DNA from: Hydra vulgaris
Lineage: Eukaryota; Cnidaria; Hydrozoa; Anthoathecata; Hydridae
DNA: 64,000 nt
Direction: 5' to 3'
Assembly: GCF_038396675.1 (NCBI RefSeq)
Contig: NC_088932.1
Location: forward strand, 27,085,001 to 27,149,000
Every line of letters starts with the position of its first letter. Positions within the stretch are counted from its first letter, which is position 1. Positions 29,401-41,802 of the stretch are shown in pieces. Under the pieces are notes generated by a model. The model worked only from the letters and a program-made list of their open reading frames with translations, did no database searches and had not been told where the DNA came from. The translations under genes and the position numbers were made by a program.

Positions 29401-30268
29401 ATAAAACTTCCTTCATTGACTTGAATACCTTTCAACTTTTTCAACTTGAAATATATTTATTGTTGCATTTTTAAACAAGTAAATCGCACGTGCATCATAG
29501 CTTTTTTTTATTTTTTTATATTTTTTTTTACATATCCGTAACTTTTGTTTGTTTAAGTTCTATTTTTAAAACATATATAATTTGTATATAACATATATAA
29601 TAATTATATCACATATATAATAATTATATAACATATATACAAAAATGCGTTACATCATTTAAGCTCACGCTGTAAGTCGAAAATTCTAAATGAAACAATA
29701 ACTTAAGCTAAATAAATATTAATAGAAATAAAAAAACATACTTTATGATTTTAGCAAATAACCTGAATAATTTTAGGCTATTGTCTAAAATAAAATGTCT
29801 TCAGTGAAGACTTATAAATTTGAGCAATTTTAGTCTCAAAAAAAAAAAATTAAAAAAATAACAACAACGTAAAAGAACATGGCTGTGTTGAAATTTATTA
29901 ATTTAAACGATCAAAATTTGTTTACTACTTATAAAATAAATTTATTTTAATTATAATGAAACACCACAGTGCACAGTTTAATATTCTATTTTTATATTTA
30001 ATAAATGGATGTGGTCCACGAGCGTAAAATTTAAAATAAGCTAGTATTTGAAGATCAAATTACATACAAAAAAATTATTGAAAAGATCTTATTTTCAGGG
30101 GTGAACATAAGATTTTTTGGGATTTAAGCTTCCAGATTCTGAACTCCAAACTTTAGTGCGTTTGTACTTACTCCAAACAGTTTTCTGTTAAAAATTGTGC
30201 TAATTGGAATATGAAAACAAAACTGCTAGTTGCAATTGACAAAGTGCTTCGGTACTTTTTCTTTTTCA
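29401..30268. other. CHAF1A 3' flank
   Basis: AT-rich, with an imperfect ACATATATAATAATTAT repeat at 29572-29640. No gene. A polyadenylation signal cannot be singled out among many AATAAA-like strings. Confidence 0.4.
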
Positions 30269-30269
30269 C

Positions 30270-30465
30270 TTAGGTGCCCCCAAGAAGTCTCTACGGTCTT
30301 ATCACAGAGCACCGGGATGAGCATTTACTAGGTAGTTCACGCCTCCTTTCTAACCGATGTCGCAAAACTTTTCAAAGGTGGGGTTTGACAGAACCACAGA
30401 TCCTTGTTTCTGAGGCAAGTGCGCTATCACTGCGCCACGGCTGCTCAACTAAAGTGTATAAACCA
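30270..30465 (-). mobile_element. tRNA-derived SINE, - orientation
   Basis: The - strand starts GCCGTGGCGCAGTGATAGCG with an A box. After a degenerate B region it contains GCTCTGTGATAAGACCGTAG and CTTCTTGGGGGCAC, a block shared with the neighbouring copy. The conserved TGATAAGACCGT..ACTTCT block recalls the core of a widespread metazoan SINE superfamily, possibly Nin-DC (from memory). Confidence 0.65.
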
Positions 30466-30551
30466 GACTAATAAATTTTCTTAGTTTTACCTCCAGCTAA
30501 TCGATTTATTATATTTTTTCTATAAATTCTTTTATTTAAGTTTAACATTAA

Positions 30552-30725
30552 ACACAGCCGTGGCGCAGTGGTTAGTTTTCTGAACAGTGTTAGGCTCAAA
30601 ACTATGAGGTTCGACGCCCAATAAGCGCTATTGGTAAGGAAGGAGTCCAGAACTTTCTAGTTAAAAGCTTTTCTGAGTTGCTCTATGATAAGACCGTTAG
30701 GAATTCTGGGAGCACCTAGATAACC
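30552..30725 (+). mobile_element. tRNA-derived SINE, + orientation
   Basis: ACAGCCGTGGCGCAGTGGTT carries the A box and GAGGTTCGACGCC the B box. The body ends with CTCTATGATAAGACCGTTAG and GGGAGCACC. It forms a head-to-head inverted pair with 30270-30465, about 90 bp apart. Confidence 0.75.
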
Positions 30726-31059
30726 ACAAAAAACAATTCTGAGATAAAATATTTCGTCGTGTTTTGCTTTTTTTTTTTTTAATATTGTACTGTACTTTTT
30801 CATACGCTCTATTACATTTTGCTCATATTTTAGCAGATTATTTTTGTCCTTGGCAATAGAGAAAAAACGCTATTATTTTACTATTTTGAGCAATAAAAAG
30901 CTTTTCGAATCCCAATATTTTTTTCTAGTTCATGAAAATAGTGTTTTTTTAACAGTTAAAAAAGGGAAGAAGAAAAAAGATAAAAATTAAATAGAATTAG
31001 GGTAAAATGTTTGAATTTGGTGAGAAACTTAACATATGTAGAGCATAAAATTTTTTAAC
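30726..31059. other. Spacer, nothing recognised
   Basis: AT-rich spacer between the SINE pair and the LINE. Confidence 0.4.
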
Positions 31060-34000
31060 GGGTGTTTGTGAAAAGATAAATTACGCAAAAACTTTTGACG
31101 TGAACGGATGTGCTTTTGTAAACTAAATTAAAAATGGCTAAATTTACCGTTTCTCAAATTAAAGACCTATTAGGTATTTAAGAGAATACTTTATTAAAAA
31201 TGTTTAATGAGAAGTTTGATAAAATGGAAACTAAGCTATTAAATCTTCAAGAAGAAAATACAAAACTAAAAAAAGAAACTAATAAACTAATGAGGTCGGC
31301 GGAGTTTATTAGCGAGAAATATGGTTGATTCTTGTTCAAGAACTTTCTGAAATGAAAAAAAAACCAAACTTATCATCAAGCCAAAATAATATAACAAACG
31401 TTGTCAAAGACAAACTAGCTGAGTTGGAAGACAGGATCAGAAGAAATAACCTAAGGTTTACGCGAATTGAAGAAGACGAAAATGAAACGTGGAAATTGAG
31501 CGAGGAAAAGATTCAAAACGTTTAAAAGACAAAACTAGGATTTAAAGGTAATGTTGAAATTGAACAGGCGCTCAGGACGGGGAAAAAAAGTAGCGATGAA
31601 AAAAAGTTCAACAGAACCATAATAGTTAAAATTTTAAACTACAAAGACAAAAAAAACTGCGTTGGATAACTATGTTCAGTTAAAGTTGTGGAACGATTGA
31701 TTTTACGTAAACGAAGACTACAGCGAAAGAACTTTAGAAATGCGAAAACAGTTATTTAAAGAAGCAAAAGATTTGAAAGCCAAAGGTAAATATGCTAAAG
31801 TTGTACATAATAAACTCGTAACGCGCGACTTTCAAGAAATTCTTCTATCTTAGAGTTATTAATTTTATCTTTATTAATATATAAATTTTTTAATTTTGAT
31901 TGTTTTTAAATACTCAAATGGATTCAAATCGCTCTGAGAATTTTGATATTTTTAAATTCAATGATTTTATACTTAACAAAGAGTCCGATCCGGATCAAAG
32001 TTATTTTAGTGAAACAGATGCTTTACAAAGCAACTGCAGCTATTTATATAGTTTTAAAATAAAAGAATTTCTTGAGCGTGATTTAATGCAGTTCATATAA
32101 ATATAAGAAGTTTAAAAAAAAGTTTTGAAAATCTTTGCAAACGTTTTGAGGAAAATTTAACTATTTTTAGTGTAATGTGCCTAACTGAAACCTGGTGTAG
32201 TTCTGATGACTCAAATTTAGATGATAATTTTAAAATACCGGGCTTTAATTTGATTTCATTAGGACGGAAAACATATAAACACGGCGGTGATTTAATTATT
32301 TATGTAAAAGAAAACCTACGGTATTATATTAGGCATGACATGAGTATTTCTGACGTCAATATAGAGGTTTTAACGATTGAAATATTGATTAATAAAACTA
32401 AAAACATTGTGATTAGCTGTTGTTATCGCCCAGCTACTAGCGAAATTAAAACATTTAGTACACTTTTTCATGTTATAAATAAAAGCAATCACGAAAAAAA
32501 AATTACTTTACATATTAGGTGGTCTGAATTTAAGTTGCTTTGAGTATCACGTCGAAAAAGACATTAATGGGTTTATAATGGCCTATTTGAAAATGGAGCA
32601 GTTCCTCTAATATACAAACCAACTAGAATTACTCAAACAACAACTTCCTTAATTGATAACATTATGATTTGATTATTATAACCAACAATATTTTTGATAA
32701 TTCACTTAAAAAAGGCATTAATAAAAGTGTCATATCTGATCAATTCCCTACTTTCTTTTCAATTGATATTTATGCGAAAAATTTTTATAATGAAAAAAAA
32801 TCATTTAAAAAACGAATTTTTCATTATATAAACCTAGAATCTTTTAAATATTAACTTTCTTTAGTTAATCAGAACATTAATAACTTTTCTGAAGACATTA
32901 ATTTAATATACAAATTTTTCTGTAAAATTTTTTCTGAAATTTATGATTTTATTAAAATTTTTTCTGAAATTTATTCAATTATCCCAAAGTAGACATAAAT
33001 TTACAAACATAAAAAAATTAAGATTACTAAGGGTATTCTAACATCTTCTAAAATTAAATAAAAACTTTATATTATATATTTAAAATCAAAAACAACTGAG
33101 AGCAAGACCATTTATAAAAATTGCGTAAGACTATTTGAACGCTTAAGGAAAAATTCAAAATCAATATACTACACTCATTTACTTGAAAAATACAAATTAA
33201 ACTCAAAACGCACTTGGCAACTAATAGACGAAATTACTGGTATCACTAAAAAAATATCGCAATTTTTGCCCTCAACAATTGCTTTCGAATTTAATAAATA
33301 TTTTGTATCTGTAGGACCAAACCTTGCCGAAAAAATTCCAAACCCTAAAAAATTAATAAAAGCAACATATGACCCTCTAAACTCGTATCTAAATTTTTTT
33401 GATTTGTCTTTTGAAGAATTTGAAAGTGCTTTTAAATTGTTAAAGTCAAATAAAGCAGTTGGTCCAGATAATGTCAATGGGAATGTTATCATAAATTGTT
33501 TTGACGTTTTAAAAGACATACTTTTTAAATGCTCTATTAATCAGAGAGTTTTTCCTGATGATTTAAAAATAGCAAAAATTATTCCTATATTTAAAGAAGG
33601 AGAAAAAACTAATGTAAAACACTGTCGTTCAATTTCTTTACTCTCTGTTTTTTCTAAAATTTCAGAAAGAATTTTGTACAACAGAATATACAATCACCTT
33701 TTATCAAACAAATTATTATATAACATGCAATACGGATTTAAAAAAAATAATTCAACAGAGCATGCTATTATTCAGCTTACAAGAAGTAAATCAGACTCAT
33801 TTAATAATTCTAAATTCACATTGGGAATATTATTGATTTAGCGAAAGCGTTTGATACCATTGATCATAAAATTCTTGCTAAAAAATTAAAATATTATGGT
33901 ATAACAGGCATTTTTTTAAAATTGTTGAAAAGTTTTTTTTTCTTTGCTTCCAACAAGGCTGCAAGCAGCCACTAATTAAAGTTGAAAGCTACTGAAAGAG

Positions 34001-37000
34001 ATGCAACCTTAGCAGATGCTAATTTTGCAACTGATTTGATATATGGTTTCCAAGAAAGATTGGAAGTAAGAGTTAATCCAAGAAGATGAAGAGTAGATGA
34101 CTCATCAAGTACATCACCGTTCATAAATATAGGAAGATCTAAATTATTGCGATAACGATTGGTTAAAAAAAATTGAGTTTTATCTCTATTAAAGTTCAAC
34201 AGCCACTGTGAGCCCTATGCTGTAGCAGAAGTCAGATCCTTTTCAAGCTCAAATGCCCCCTCCAAGCAATCAGAGAGTGTTGGTTTCTTATTCCGACAAG
34301 AATAAATGGTAGTATCATCAGCAAACAATGCCACCTTAGATGTGAGAATATCTGGAAGATCGTTGATGTAAATTAAAAATAGTATAGGGCCGAGAATAGA
34401 ACCTTGAGGAACCCCTGAAGTTACAGAATAAGAAGAAGAGTGCTGTCCATCGAGGACAATTTTTATGCTAAGATTGGAAAGGAAGGACTCAATAATCTTA
34501 AAGATGTTGTCAGATACACCATAGGAAGAAAGCTTATGGAGAAGACTAGCATGTCAAACTTTATTAAAAGCTTTAGGAATGTCAAGAGCAATGGCCTTAA
34601 CCTCTCCATTTTTATCTAATGCACGATAAAACGTATCAGTTATTACTGTTAGCAAATCAGCTGTAGAACGAGAAGATCGAAATCCATATTGATGATCAGA
34701 AAGTAAGTTATTAGATTCAAGATGAGAGATTAAGTGTTTCAGCTTCGGTGAACACTTCTGCAAGACAATAACAGGTATGTTGTCCAAGCCACAAGCTGTA
34801 GAAGAGTCTAGGCAGGAAATCACTTTAGATACAGAAGCTGGAGTAATACGAATGTCAAGCAATGGATCGACTTGTTTGTTGGCAATATTAGGTAGAACAC
34901 AACTAGTGGAATCTAGAGATGATATTGATGAAAAGTTTTTAGCAAACAGTTCAGCTTTGTCTTTAGGTGAGGTGACAAAGTCTGAACCATACAAGAGAGG
35001 TGGAATTAAAGATTTGCCCTTATTATTGATACTACTAAAGATTCTCCAGGAGTCACGAGAGCCTAATTTTTAAGATGAGATGCAAGATTTCATGACCTGA
35101 GAATAGCGGGCTTTGGCGTTAGACAAAACCTTTTTACAATGGTTTCTAGTAGTGATAAACATATGTCTGTTTTCTGGAGAATTGTTTTCCTGATAAATAT
35201 GGAAGTAACGGTTTCGATTGGCAATCGCAGCAGCACAGTGAGGAAAACCATGAAGGAGAGTGAGGCATGACCTGGAATCGTCGATAGGGAACAAAAGATT
35301 CCATGCCAGAAAGCGAGTTGGAAAGTTGACTATTTGAGTTAGGGATTGTGAAATAAGCCAAGCCATTCAGAGTGGTGAGCATTAAAGTCACCGACAACAA
35401 CTATATTAGCTTATGGATAAAGAGAGAGGGCTTGGTCAATATGATCAGAAATAGCATCAAAAAGAATGCAGTCTTGAGATGAAGGAGAGCGATATAGAAC
35501 AAATAGAAAGCCAATAGAATGAAGTGGTGCTAAACGAAAGTTTCACGACAAATGGGTGAATTCTTACAAATGTAAATGCCCAGGCCAAGCATGTGACTAT
35601 TGAAATCTTTACGAATTAAAGGAAGATAACCATGAACACTAAGATTGCAAGATGAGACAGCTGAACTCAAATTAGTCTCACAAAAAGCAAGTAGGTCTAG
35701 TGAACTTTGCAAGAGATAAGACTCAACAGAAGAAAAGTTACTTCGAAGACCACAAATATTAGTGAATGATAGGTTTTGAGGACTTGGTGATGATGATGGT
35801 TTTTTGTGTTTTATAATTTTTGGTACTTTATTCATTTTAAAATTAGATTGAAGAACTTGACTCAAAGCATAGATAGTACTCAGAACACCGTTTAATAGCC
35901 CAAGCAATTGCCTCATTACTACTAATAAACCCTAAGCCGTAACAAAGGGCTCCAAATGTGGCCTCCGCAATGCACACCAAAAGCACAAACAGGAACACCA
36001 TCCATGCGCAACTAATTTAACTAATCGTAAAAAAATTTTACGCCAATGAAACATTTTCATCAAATTTGTTAAATATTACATGTGGAGTTCCTCAAGGATC
36101 CATATTAGGACCTCTTCTTTTCCTTATTTTTATTAATGATTTATACAAAGCCTCGGATTTAATAACAATTATGTTTGCTAATGACACTAATTTATTTATG
36201 TCACACAAAAACATTCCTACTCTATTTCATTGCGTTAACATCGAGTTTATCAAAATATCTGACTGATTGAAGACTAAAAAATTATCTCTTGACATTGATA
36301 AACCTCAATGATTCTTTTCCATCCTCTGACCAAAAAACAAAAACTGCCAATTAACATGCCTCATCTTGTTATTGACAATATACAAATTAAAAAAGTAACT
36401 GTAACCAACTTTCTAGGTGTTTGTGTAGATGAATGTCTTGCATGGAAAAATCACATTAAAAACTTATCAAGTAGAATTTCAAAAAGTATAGAAATATTGT
36501 ACAGAGCAAGAAATGTTTTAAATAAACATACTTTAGTACAATTACATTACTTATTTAATCATTGTCACATAAACTATGCAAACATTGGTTGGGGTAGTAC
36601 AAAAAAAAATAAACTTAAAACTCTTTATTGTCAGCAGAAGCATGTAGCAAGTCTTATATGTTTTAAAGACCGTTATACTCATGCCAAGTCTCTATTATTT
36701 GAAATAAAAGTTTTTGATATATATGAGCTTAACATTTTTGATATTCTTTGTTTTATGTTTAAATGTAAAACCAATTCATCCCCTATTTCTTTCCATAATT
36801 TGTATTCATCAAAAGATAAAAATAAATACATTTTATGCAATTATAATTTTATTAAGCGGCCAATTTTGCAAACAAACCTTTTTAAATTTTGTATTGATTA
36901 TTGCGAACCATTCTTATGGAATAAAATAGTTTAAAAAAATTTTACTGAGGATTTTATTCATCAAAGTAACTTTTCTTTTAAACGAAAGTTTAAATTACCT

Positions 37001-37080
37001 ATTACCTTTTATTAAAGAATATCATAATGATGACCCATACTTATATTGGTTTGATCTGGATTTATAACATGTAAATTATA
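31060..37080 (+). mobile_element. CR1/L2-like LINE 'A', interrupted by LINE 'B'
   Basis: ORF1 (31133-31852, with stops) begins MAKFTVSQIKDLL. It has a coiled coil and LEDRIRRNNLRFTRIEEDEN, then NVEIEQALRTGKK and RKQLFKEAKDLKAKGKYAKV. ORF2 starts near 31918. The endonuclease has HINIRSLKKSFE and CLTETWCSS. RT blocks are KSNKAVGPDNVNGNVI and IPIFKEGEKTNVKHCRS at 33440-33630, and YGFKKNNSTEHA at 33730. After the 2-kb insertion, GVPQGSILGPLLFLIFINDL (36075-36135) precedes MFANDTNLF, where the catalytic ADD is AND. ORF2 ends near 37068 with YWFDLDL. Frameshifts throughout. Confidence 0.85.
33945..36012 (-). mobile_element. LINE 'B' (Jockey/Rex-like) nested in LINE A
   Basis: Antisense insertion. 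The right side has the endonuclease start (35790-35530: NLSFTNICGLRSNFSSVESY, SLDLLAFCETN). Next comes the RT approach (34994-34554: VTSPKDKAELFAKNFSSIS, LDSSTACGLDNIPVIVL, YGFRSSRSTADLLTVITD). Then come GVPQGSILGPILF-equivalent text near 34400 and the RT tail MNFNRDKTQFFLTNRYRNNL at 34199. The 3' end (TAGTGGCTGCTTGCAGCC ... GGAAGCAAAG) at 33945-33975 carries a short A-tract. LINE A continues in frame-like text on either side. Confidence 0.85.
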
Positions 37081-37084
37081 GTAA

Positions 37085-37500
37085 ACAGGTTGTTTGTTCT
37101 GATGCAAATCTAACGTTGATCCAACGTTGATCATGCGTTTAAAAATGATATCAATAAAAAGATTAATACCCAGCTAACACACATACGTTGGTAAAGCGTT
37201 AGAAGAATGTCTCAAGTTGCGTTGGCACAATATCGGTCGCCAAAGTTGATTTTATATCATTTTGCTTATAAATGTGACTTCGCCAATAAAACAAAAAACA
37301 CAACAAAAAAGCAACGTTGTCACAACGTTTTTTTTGAATAGCTATAAAGGTTTTTCTATCGGTTTTATTTCATTCACGCCTCCTTCCTTTACAATGTCAC
37401 TTATTGGGCTAAAGCCGGCTTTGAACCACGAACCTCTTGCTTAGCTTGCAATTTAAATTAGTGAAGTGTAATATTTTACGTTGATTTAAGGTTGTATATT
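37085..37500. repeat. ACGTTG-rich repeat block with a tRNA-like fragment
   Basis: AACGTTGATC recurs at 37111-37131 (AACGTTGATCCAACGTTGATC). ACGTTG/CAACGT also occurs at 37187, 37309, 37322 and 37479, and CCCAGCTAACAC at 37170. A B-box-like GGTTCAAAGCCGG is on the - strand at 37412-37424. This looks like a MITE rich in a short palindromic motif plus a SINE fragment. Confidence 0.5.
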
Positions 37501-37554
37501 AAGCTGGATGCATTCAGAGTTTATATGAATTGAATATAATATATTTTTTCCCCT

Positions 37555-37635
37555 TTATATACACACACATACACACACGCACACACACGCACACACATAT
37601 TTATATATATACATATATGTATATATATGTATTTA
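37555..37635. repeat. (CA)n / (TA)n microsatellite
   Basis: ACACACATACACACACGCAC followed by TATATG runs. Confidence 0.8.
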
Positions 37636-37639
37636 AGTG

Positions 37640-39212
37640 TTAAATTGATCAAGGAATATTTCCTGATCAGTTGAAAATAGCGAAAGTTACACCAATATTT
37701 AAAGGAGGAGAGTTGTTGAATGTCAGTAAATACCGAATATCTCTGTTCTCTTTGTTTTTTCTAAAATTTTAGAGAGAATTCTTTATAACAAAATTTTCCA
37801 ACATCTGTCTCAAAATAATATGCTATATAAAAATCAATATGGGTTTAAGAAAAATAACTCTACTGAGCACGCTATACTAAAAATAACTCAATATATTACA
37901 TATTCATTAGAAAAGTCCAAATTTACTTTAGGCATTTTTGTTGACTTATCAAAAGCATTTGATATGATTGACCATAAAATCCTTTTCAAAAAACTAAAAT
38001 ATTTTCGAATCACAGCAAATTTTCTTAGGCTAATAAAAAGTTATTTACACAAAAGAAAACAATTTGCCCATTTTGACCAATCATCGCGATCTCAATTATT
38101 AGAAATAACTTGCGGAGTTCCTCAAGAATCTGTACTAAGACCTCTTCTTTTTTTCTCATTTACATAAACGACTCTATAAAGCACCCAATTTGATGACAGT
38201 TATGTTTGCTGATGATACAAATTTTTTTTTATCTCAGAGCGACATAACGACACTATTTTATTGTATGGACAATGAACTAATGAAAGTTTCTTAATGGTTT
38301 AAATCAAACAAACTTTCTCTGAATATTGAAAAAACAAAATAGTCTCTTTTTCATTCTAACTCTAAAAAAACGTCTACTTCCAATCAAACTTCCTCTACTT
38401 TTTATTGATGGCGTTCTAATTAAGAGGGCAACATGTACAAACTTTTTAGGAGTTTCAATTGATGAAAATCTCACATGGAAAAAACATATCGAAAACATTA
38501 CCTGCAAAATTTCGAAAAGTATATGTATATTATATAAAGCAAGAAGCATGTTAAATAAGCATATTTTTACTCAAATATACCACTCATGCATTCATTGCCA
38601 CATAAACTATGCAAATGCGGCTTGGGGTAGTGTCAATAAAAGTAAATTAGAGCCTCTTTATATCTTGTTCTCTGCATTTTAAGACTGGAACTTATTTGTA
38701 TTTAAAAGGAAAATAAAAGATATCATTCTCTCTATTGAAAAAGTACTTATATATTTTTAAATTTAATTATTTTGATTTATTTATAATGTTTTTACGAATT
38801 CTTATATAAAAAAATATTTATTCAACTATATACTTGTATATTTAAATTTTGTTTTGTTAATTTTATTTTTTTGTATCATGTTAAATTAATTTATACATTT
38901 TATACCTATCAAGTCTTGTATTTTAAGTATTTATATAAAACTTTTATTTTTACTTCTAACTTTCGTTTTATAAACTTTATTTGACTGCCTTATTTATTTT
39001 ATACACATTACAAAAATTTTTTAAACACGTAACCATCGTAAGCGGTTCTTGATGACAAGATCATTTGATCTTCTGCAAGTCTCCGCGTTCTTATTTTATA
39101 TGTAACAAAACTTGTAATTTTTTGTTTATATGCGTTCTTCTTTCATTTATTTTATTGTAATAGTTATTATGAAGAAATAAAAGAACAAAAAAAAAAAAAA
39201 AAAAAAAAAATA
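37640..39212 (+). mobile_element. Second copy of LINE A, 5'-truncated, with poly(A) end
   Basis: It starts inside the RT (GIFPDQLKIAKVTPIFKGGE-like text) and continues YGFKKNNSTEHAILKITQYI, VDLSKAFDMIDHKI and TCGVPQESVLRPLLF. The catalytic motif is kept here as VMFADDTNFF-like text (38205-38230). The thumb region follows (38326-38682, NFLGVSIDENLTWKKHIENI) to an internal truncation. About 500 bp of 3'UTR ends in A-runs at 39188-39210. It gives the 3' end that LINE A at 31060 lacks. Confidence 0.8.
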
Positions 39213-39370
39213 ATTATATATATATATATAATTATTTTTTTTTATAGAGAGAGGCTACAAATTAAGGTTCGAAAAGGTAGGTTTAGCTCTCTAAAAAGCA
39301 TAATATATTATATATAATATATGATGAATCATCATATTACATATAATGTATAATAAAATATTAAGTTAAT
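39213..39370. repeat. Short TA-rich palindromes
   Basis: TATATATATAATTA and ATATATTATATATAATATAT stretches between two LINE fragments. Confidence 0.6.
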
Positions 39371-40620
39371 AAAACACAAATCAGCATGCAAAGACTTAAA
39401 CGCTCATTTAAAAAGAATCTTTTAAGTAAATCAACCCACAATCCAAAACTACTATTCAAATATATTAACAGCAAAATCTTTTTCTTTTTTTTTGTTCATT
39501 TAACAATATTTTCTGGTGAAAAATTTCGTTGTACATAATATATGAGAACACGGAAACTCGAAGAGGATCGTAAGATCCTGTTACCGAGAGCTGTTTAACA
39601 ATACAAAAATAATAACCAATTATTTCAAAAAAATATAAAATGAGAAATAAATACCGTTTAAGAAAACCTGCATACAAATAAGATAAGGTATCTTAATTAT
39701 AAAATACCGTTTAACAAAACAATAAAAAATAAAATCAAATATTTTAAATTACATTTAGATAACACTTTTAAAAGAGAAACGAGATCAGAAGAACTCGAAA
39801 ATATTATCTATTAAGAAAATAACTTTTTTCAGTTTGTTTTTGAAAGTAGAAAAATTCCAACTTTGGGAAAAATCGAATTTTTTTTTTACTATTTGGTTTC
39901 ACAAAAAAGCTCCGCGATAAGATATAAAAAACTTTCCAAAACTTGTATGTGAATAATGTTGATAAATAAAGTTGTCATTTCTTAAATCATATTTGTTAAA
40001 AATAATATAAAAAATATTTGTTAAAAATTACCATCCGAGCCCTAACATTCAATAATGAAGTTTAAATATAAAGAACCTGACCAAATAGTCAACATAATAA
40101 ATAATTACTTTAAATCAATCTTTACCGACCCAGCTGGCACCGAACGTCTGCTGGACGTCTTGAGGACATCCTACGAATTTGTGACGTCCATAGGACGTTG
40201 TATAGATCTCCCGCGGACGTCTTTTGTTACTTTTTTTACTTTTTGTCATTCCTTTTTGAAACAATATTAAATAATATAATAACTGTGAAATTAATTTAAA
40301 AAAACTTCTTCAGCTAAATGAATATAAATCTTCAGGATTAAACATGTTAAAATCTATGGTACTAAAACGATGTGCACCTGTCTTTGGTTTACCGATCACT
40401 ATGTTTTCTAAAAAAGATATCAATTAAATGAAAGTTGGCAGACATAACCCCAATATTCGAAAAAGGAAACTAATTGCTAGCAACTAGAGACTAAATTTAT
40501 TAACCTCAATAGTCTCTAACGTACTCGAAAACATTGTATCCAAAACAAAATTTAAAACATTTTAAATTAAAAAAGGCATTGAAAAAAATCTTCTATTTAT
40601 TAAAAAACAATTTTTTATAC
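39371..40620 (+). mobile_element. CR1-like LINE fragment carrying inserted sequences
   Basis: SMQRLKRSFKKNLLSKSTHN then LLFKYINSKI (39380-39476) is the RT approach. It resumes at 40055 (PDQIVNIINNYFKSIF) and 40310-40560 (NEYKSSGLNMLKSMVLKRCA, ADITPIFEKGN). Between them lie about 580 bp of unrelated sequence and the GACGTC-rich block at 40130-40215. Confidence 0.55.
40130..40215. repeat. GACGTC-rich block in the LINE fragment
   Basis: CCCAGCTGGCACCGAACGTC is followed by GGACGTCTTGAGGACATCC, TGACGTCCATAGGACGTTG and GCGGACGTCT. The 6-bp palindrome GACGTC, or a one-base variant, occurs six times in 80 bp. It interrupts the LINE frame, so it is an insertion. Confidence 0.6.
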
Positions 40621-41760
40621 AATTTTAAAACTTTTGAGCCCTTTTAAAAATAAGTTTGCGAATTGATAATCAAAAAAAAAATAAAAAAATAAGGTGTTAA
40701 AAAGATGCGTGCGCAGAAAAAAATCCAATTTTCTTAAAACCGCATATCAAATTACCTAGCATTTTGTGGTGCATCACCTAACGTTTTAATTAACCGACTC
40801 AAAAAACTCTATAATAAATTTCATTGGTTTCATTTAAGAATTGAAAATTCGTTAAACATTAACGAATTAAAAAAATTACATAATGAACAAAAAATATAAA
40901 GTCAAGTCTATAATATATATATAGACTATATATATATATTATTATATTCTATAATATATATATAGTCAAGGCTATAATCCAAAAGAGGAAAGAAACGTCT
41001 TCAACGTTATCTTCATCAGATTCAAATTGAAGGTATTTTTTACTTCTCCTTTGACAAAATAAATTGACCATATTTGGTTTTGAACGAGTTTCACCTTGGC
41101 ATGAAACTTTTCTGCTTGTAGAATTTAAAACATTACGGCAACACGAGCATTCTCGAAGCTTAGCACGGCTGTTTCGAAGTGAGCTTTACGGCTTCTTGTT
41201 ATTTTTTTAAAAAAATCATTGTTTCTATAATAAAAGAGTGTTCCTAAAATTTTCATAACTTTGGAAATACTAGAGATAAAATTTTTCTGTAAAAAGATTA
41301 TTAATACCATTACAATTTTGTATCTTATAACATTTAAGGAGTTAATCAAAACTTCCTTCGATTTTTAAATAAAAGGGGCAAATTATGAACATAGCTAAAT
41401 TTCTATAACTTATTGTTACTTTTTATCAAAACAAAATACAAAAAAACATCTTTAGATATTTACTATCAAATATAAACAGTTAGACCATTATAAATTAAAA
41501 AAATTTACTTAGACTAAATGTGATATGAAACAGGGGTAATTAAAGATCAAAATCGCAAATTAATATTAGAGGAAATATTTTAATGTTTTCTGTTTTACGT
41601 CATTGCTTTAAAAACATAAACACTAACGCAAAAAAACTAGAGAAATTTGCAAAACACGACAAGTTTGAAAACATATTGCCTGACATAGCTAGAAGGTTTA
41701 GTTTTTTTTCTATTTATTAGATAAATACATACAGAATACAAATACTAAGTAATAATTAGG
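40621..41760. other. Non-coding, one long palindrome
   Basis: Around 40905-40975 CTATAATATATATATAGAC and its inverse form an imperfect TA-rich palindrome. On the - strand about 40975-41160 there is an open Cys/Arg/Ser-rich stretch (CCRNVLNSTSRKVSCQGE) that I do not recognise. It could be an exon or transposon piece. Confidence 0.35.
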
Positions 41761-41802
41761 TACAATTACATGGTATTAAAAAAAAAAAGACAAAAAAAGT
41801 TA

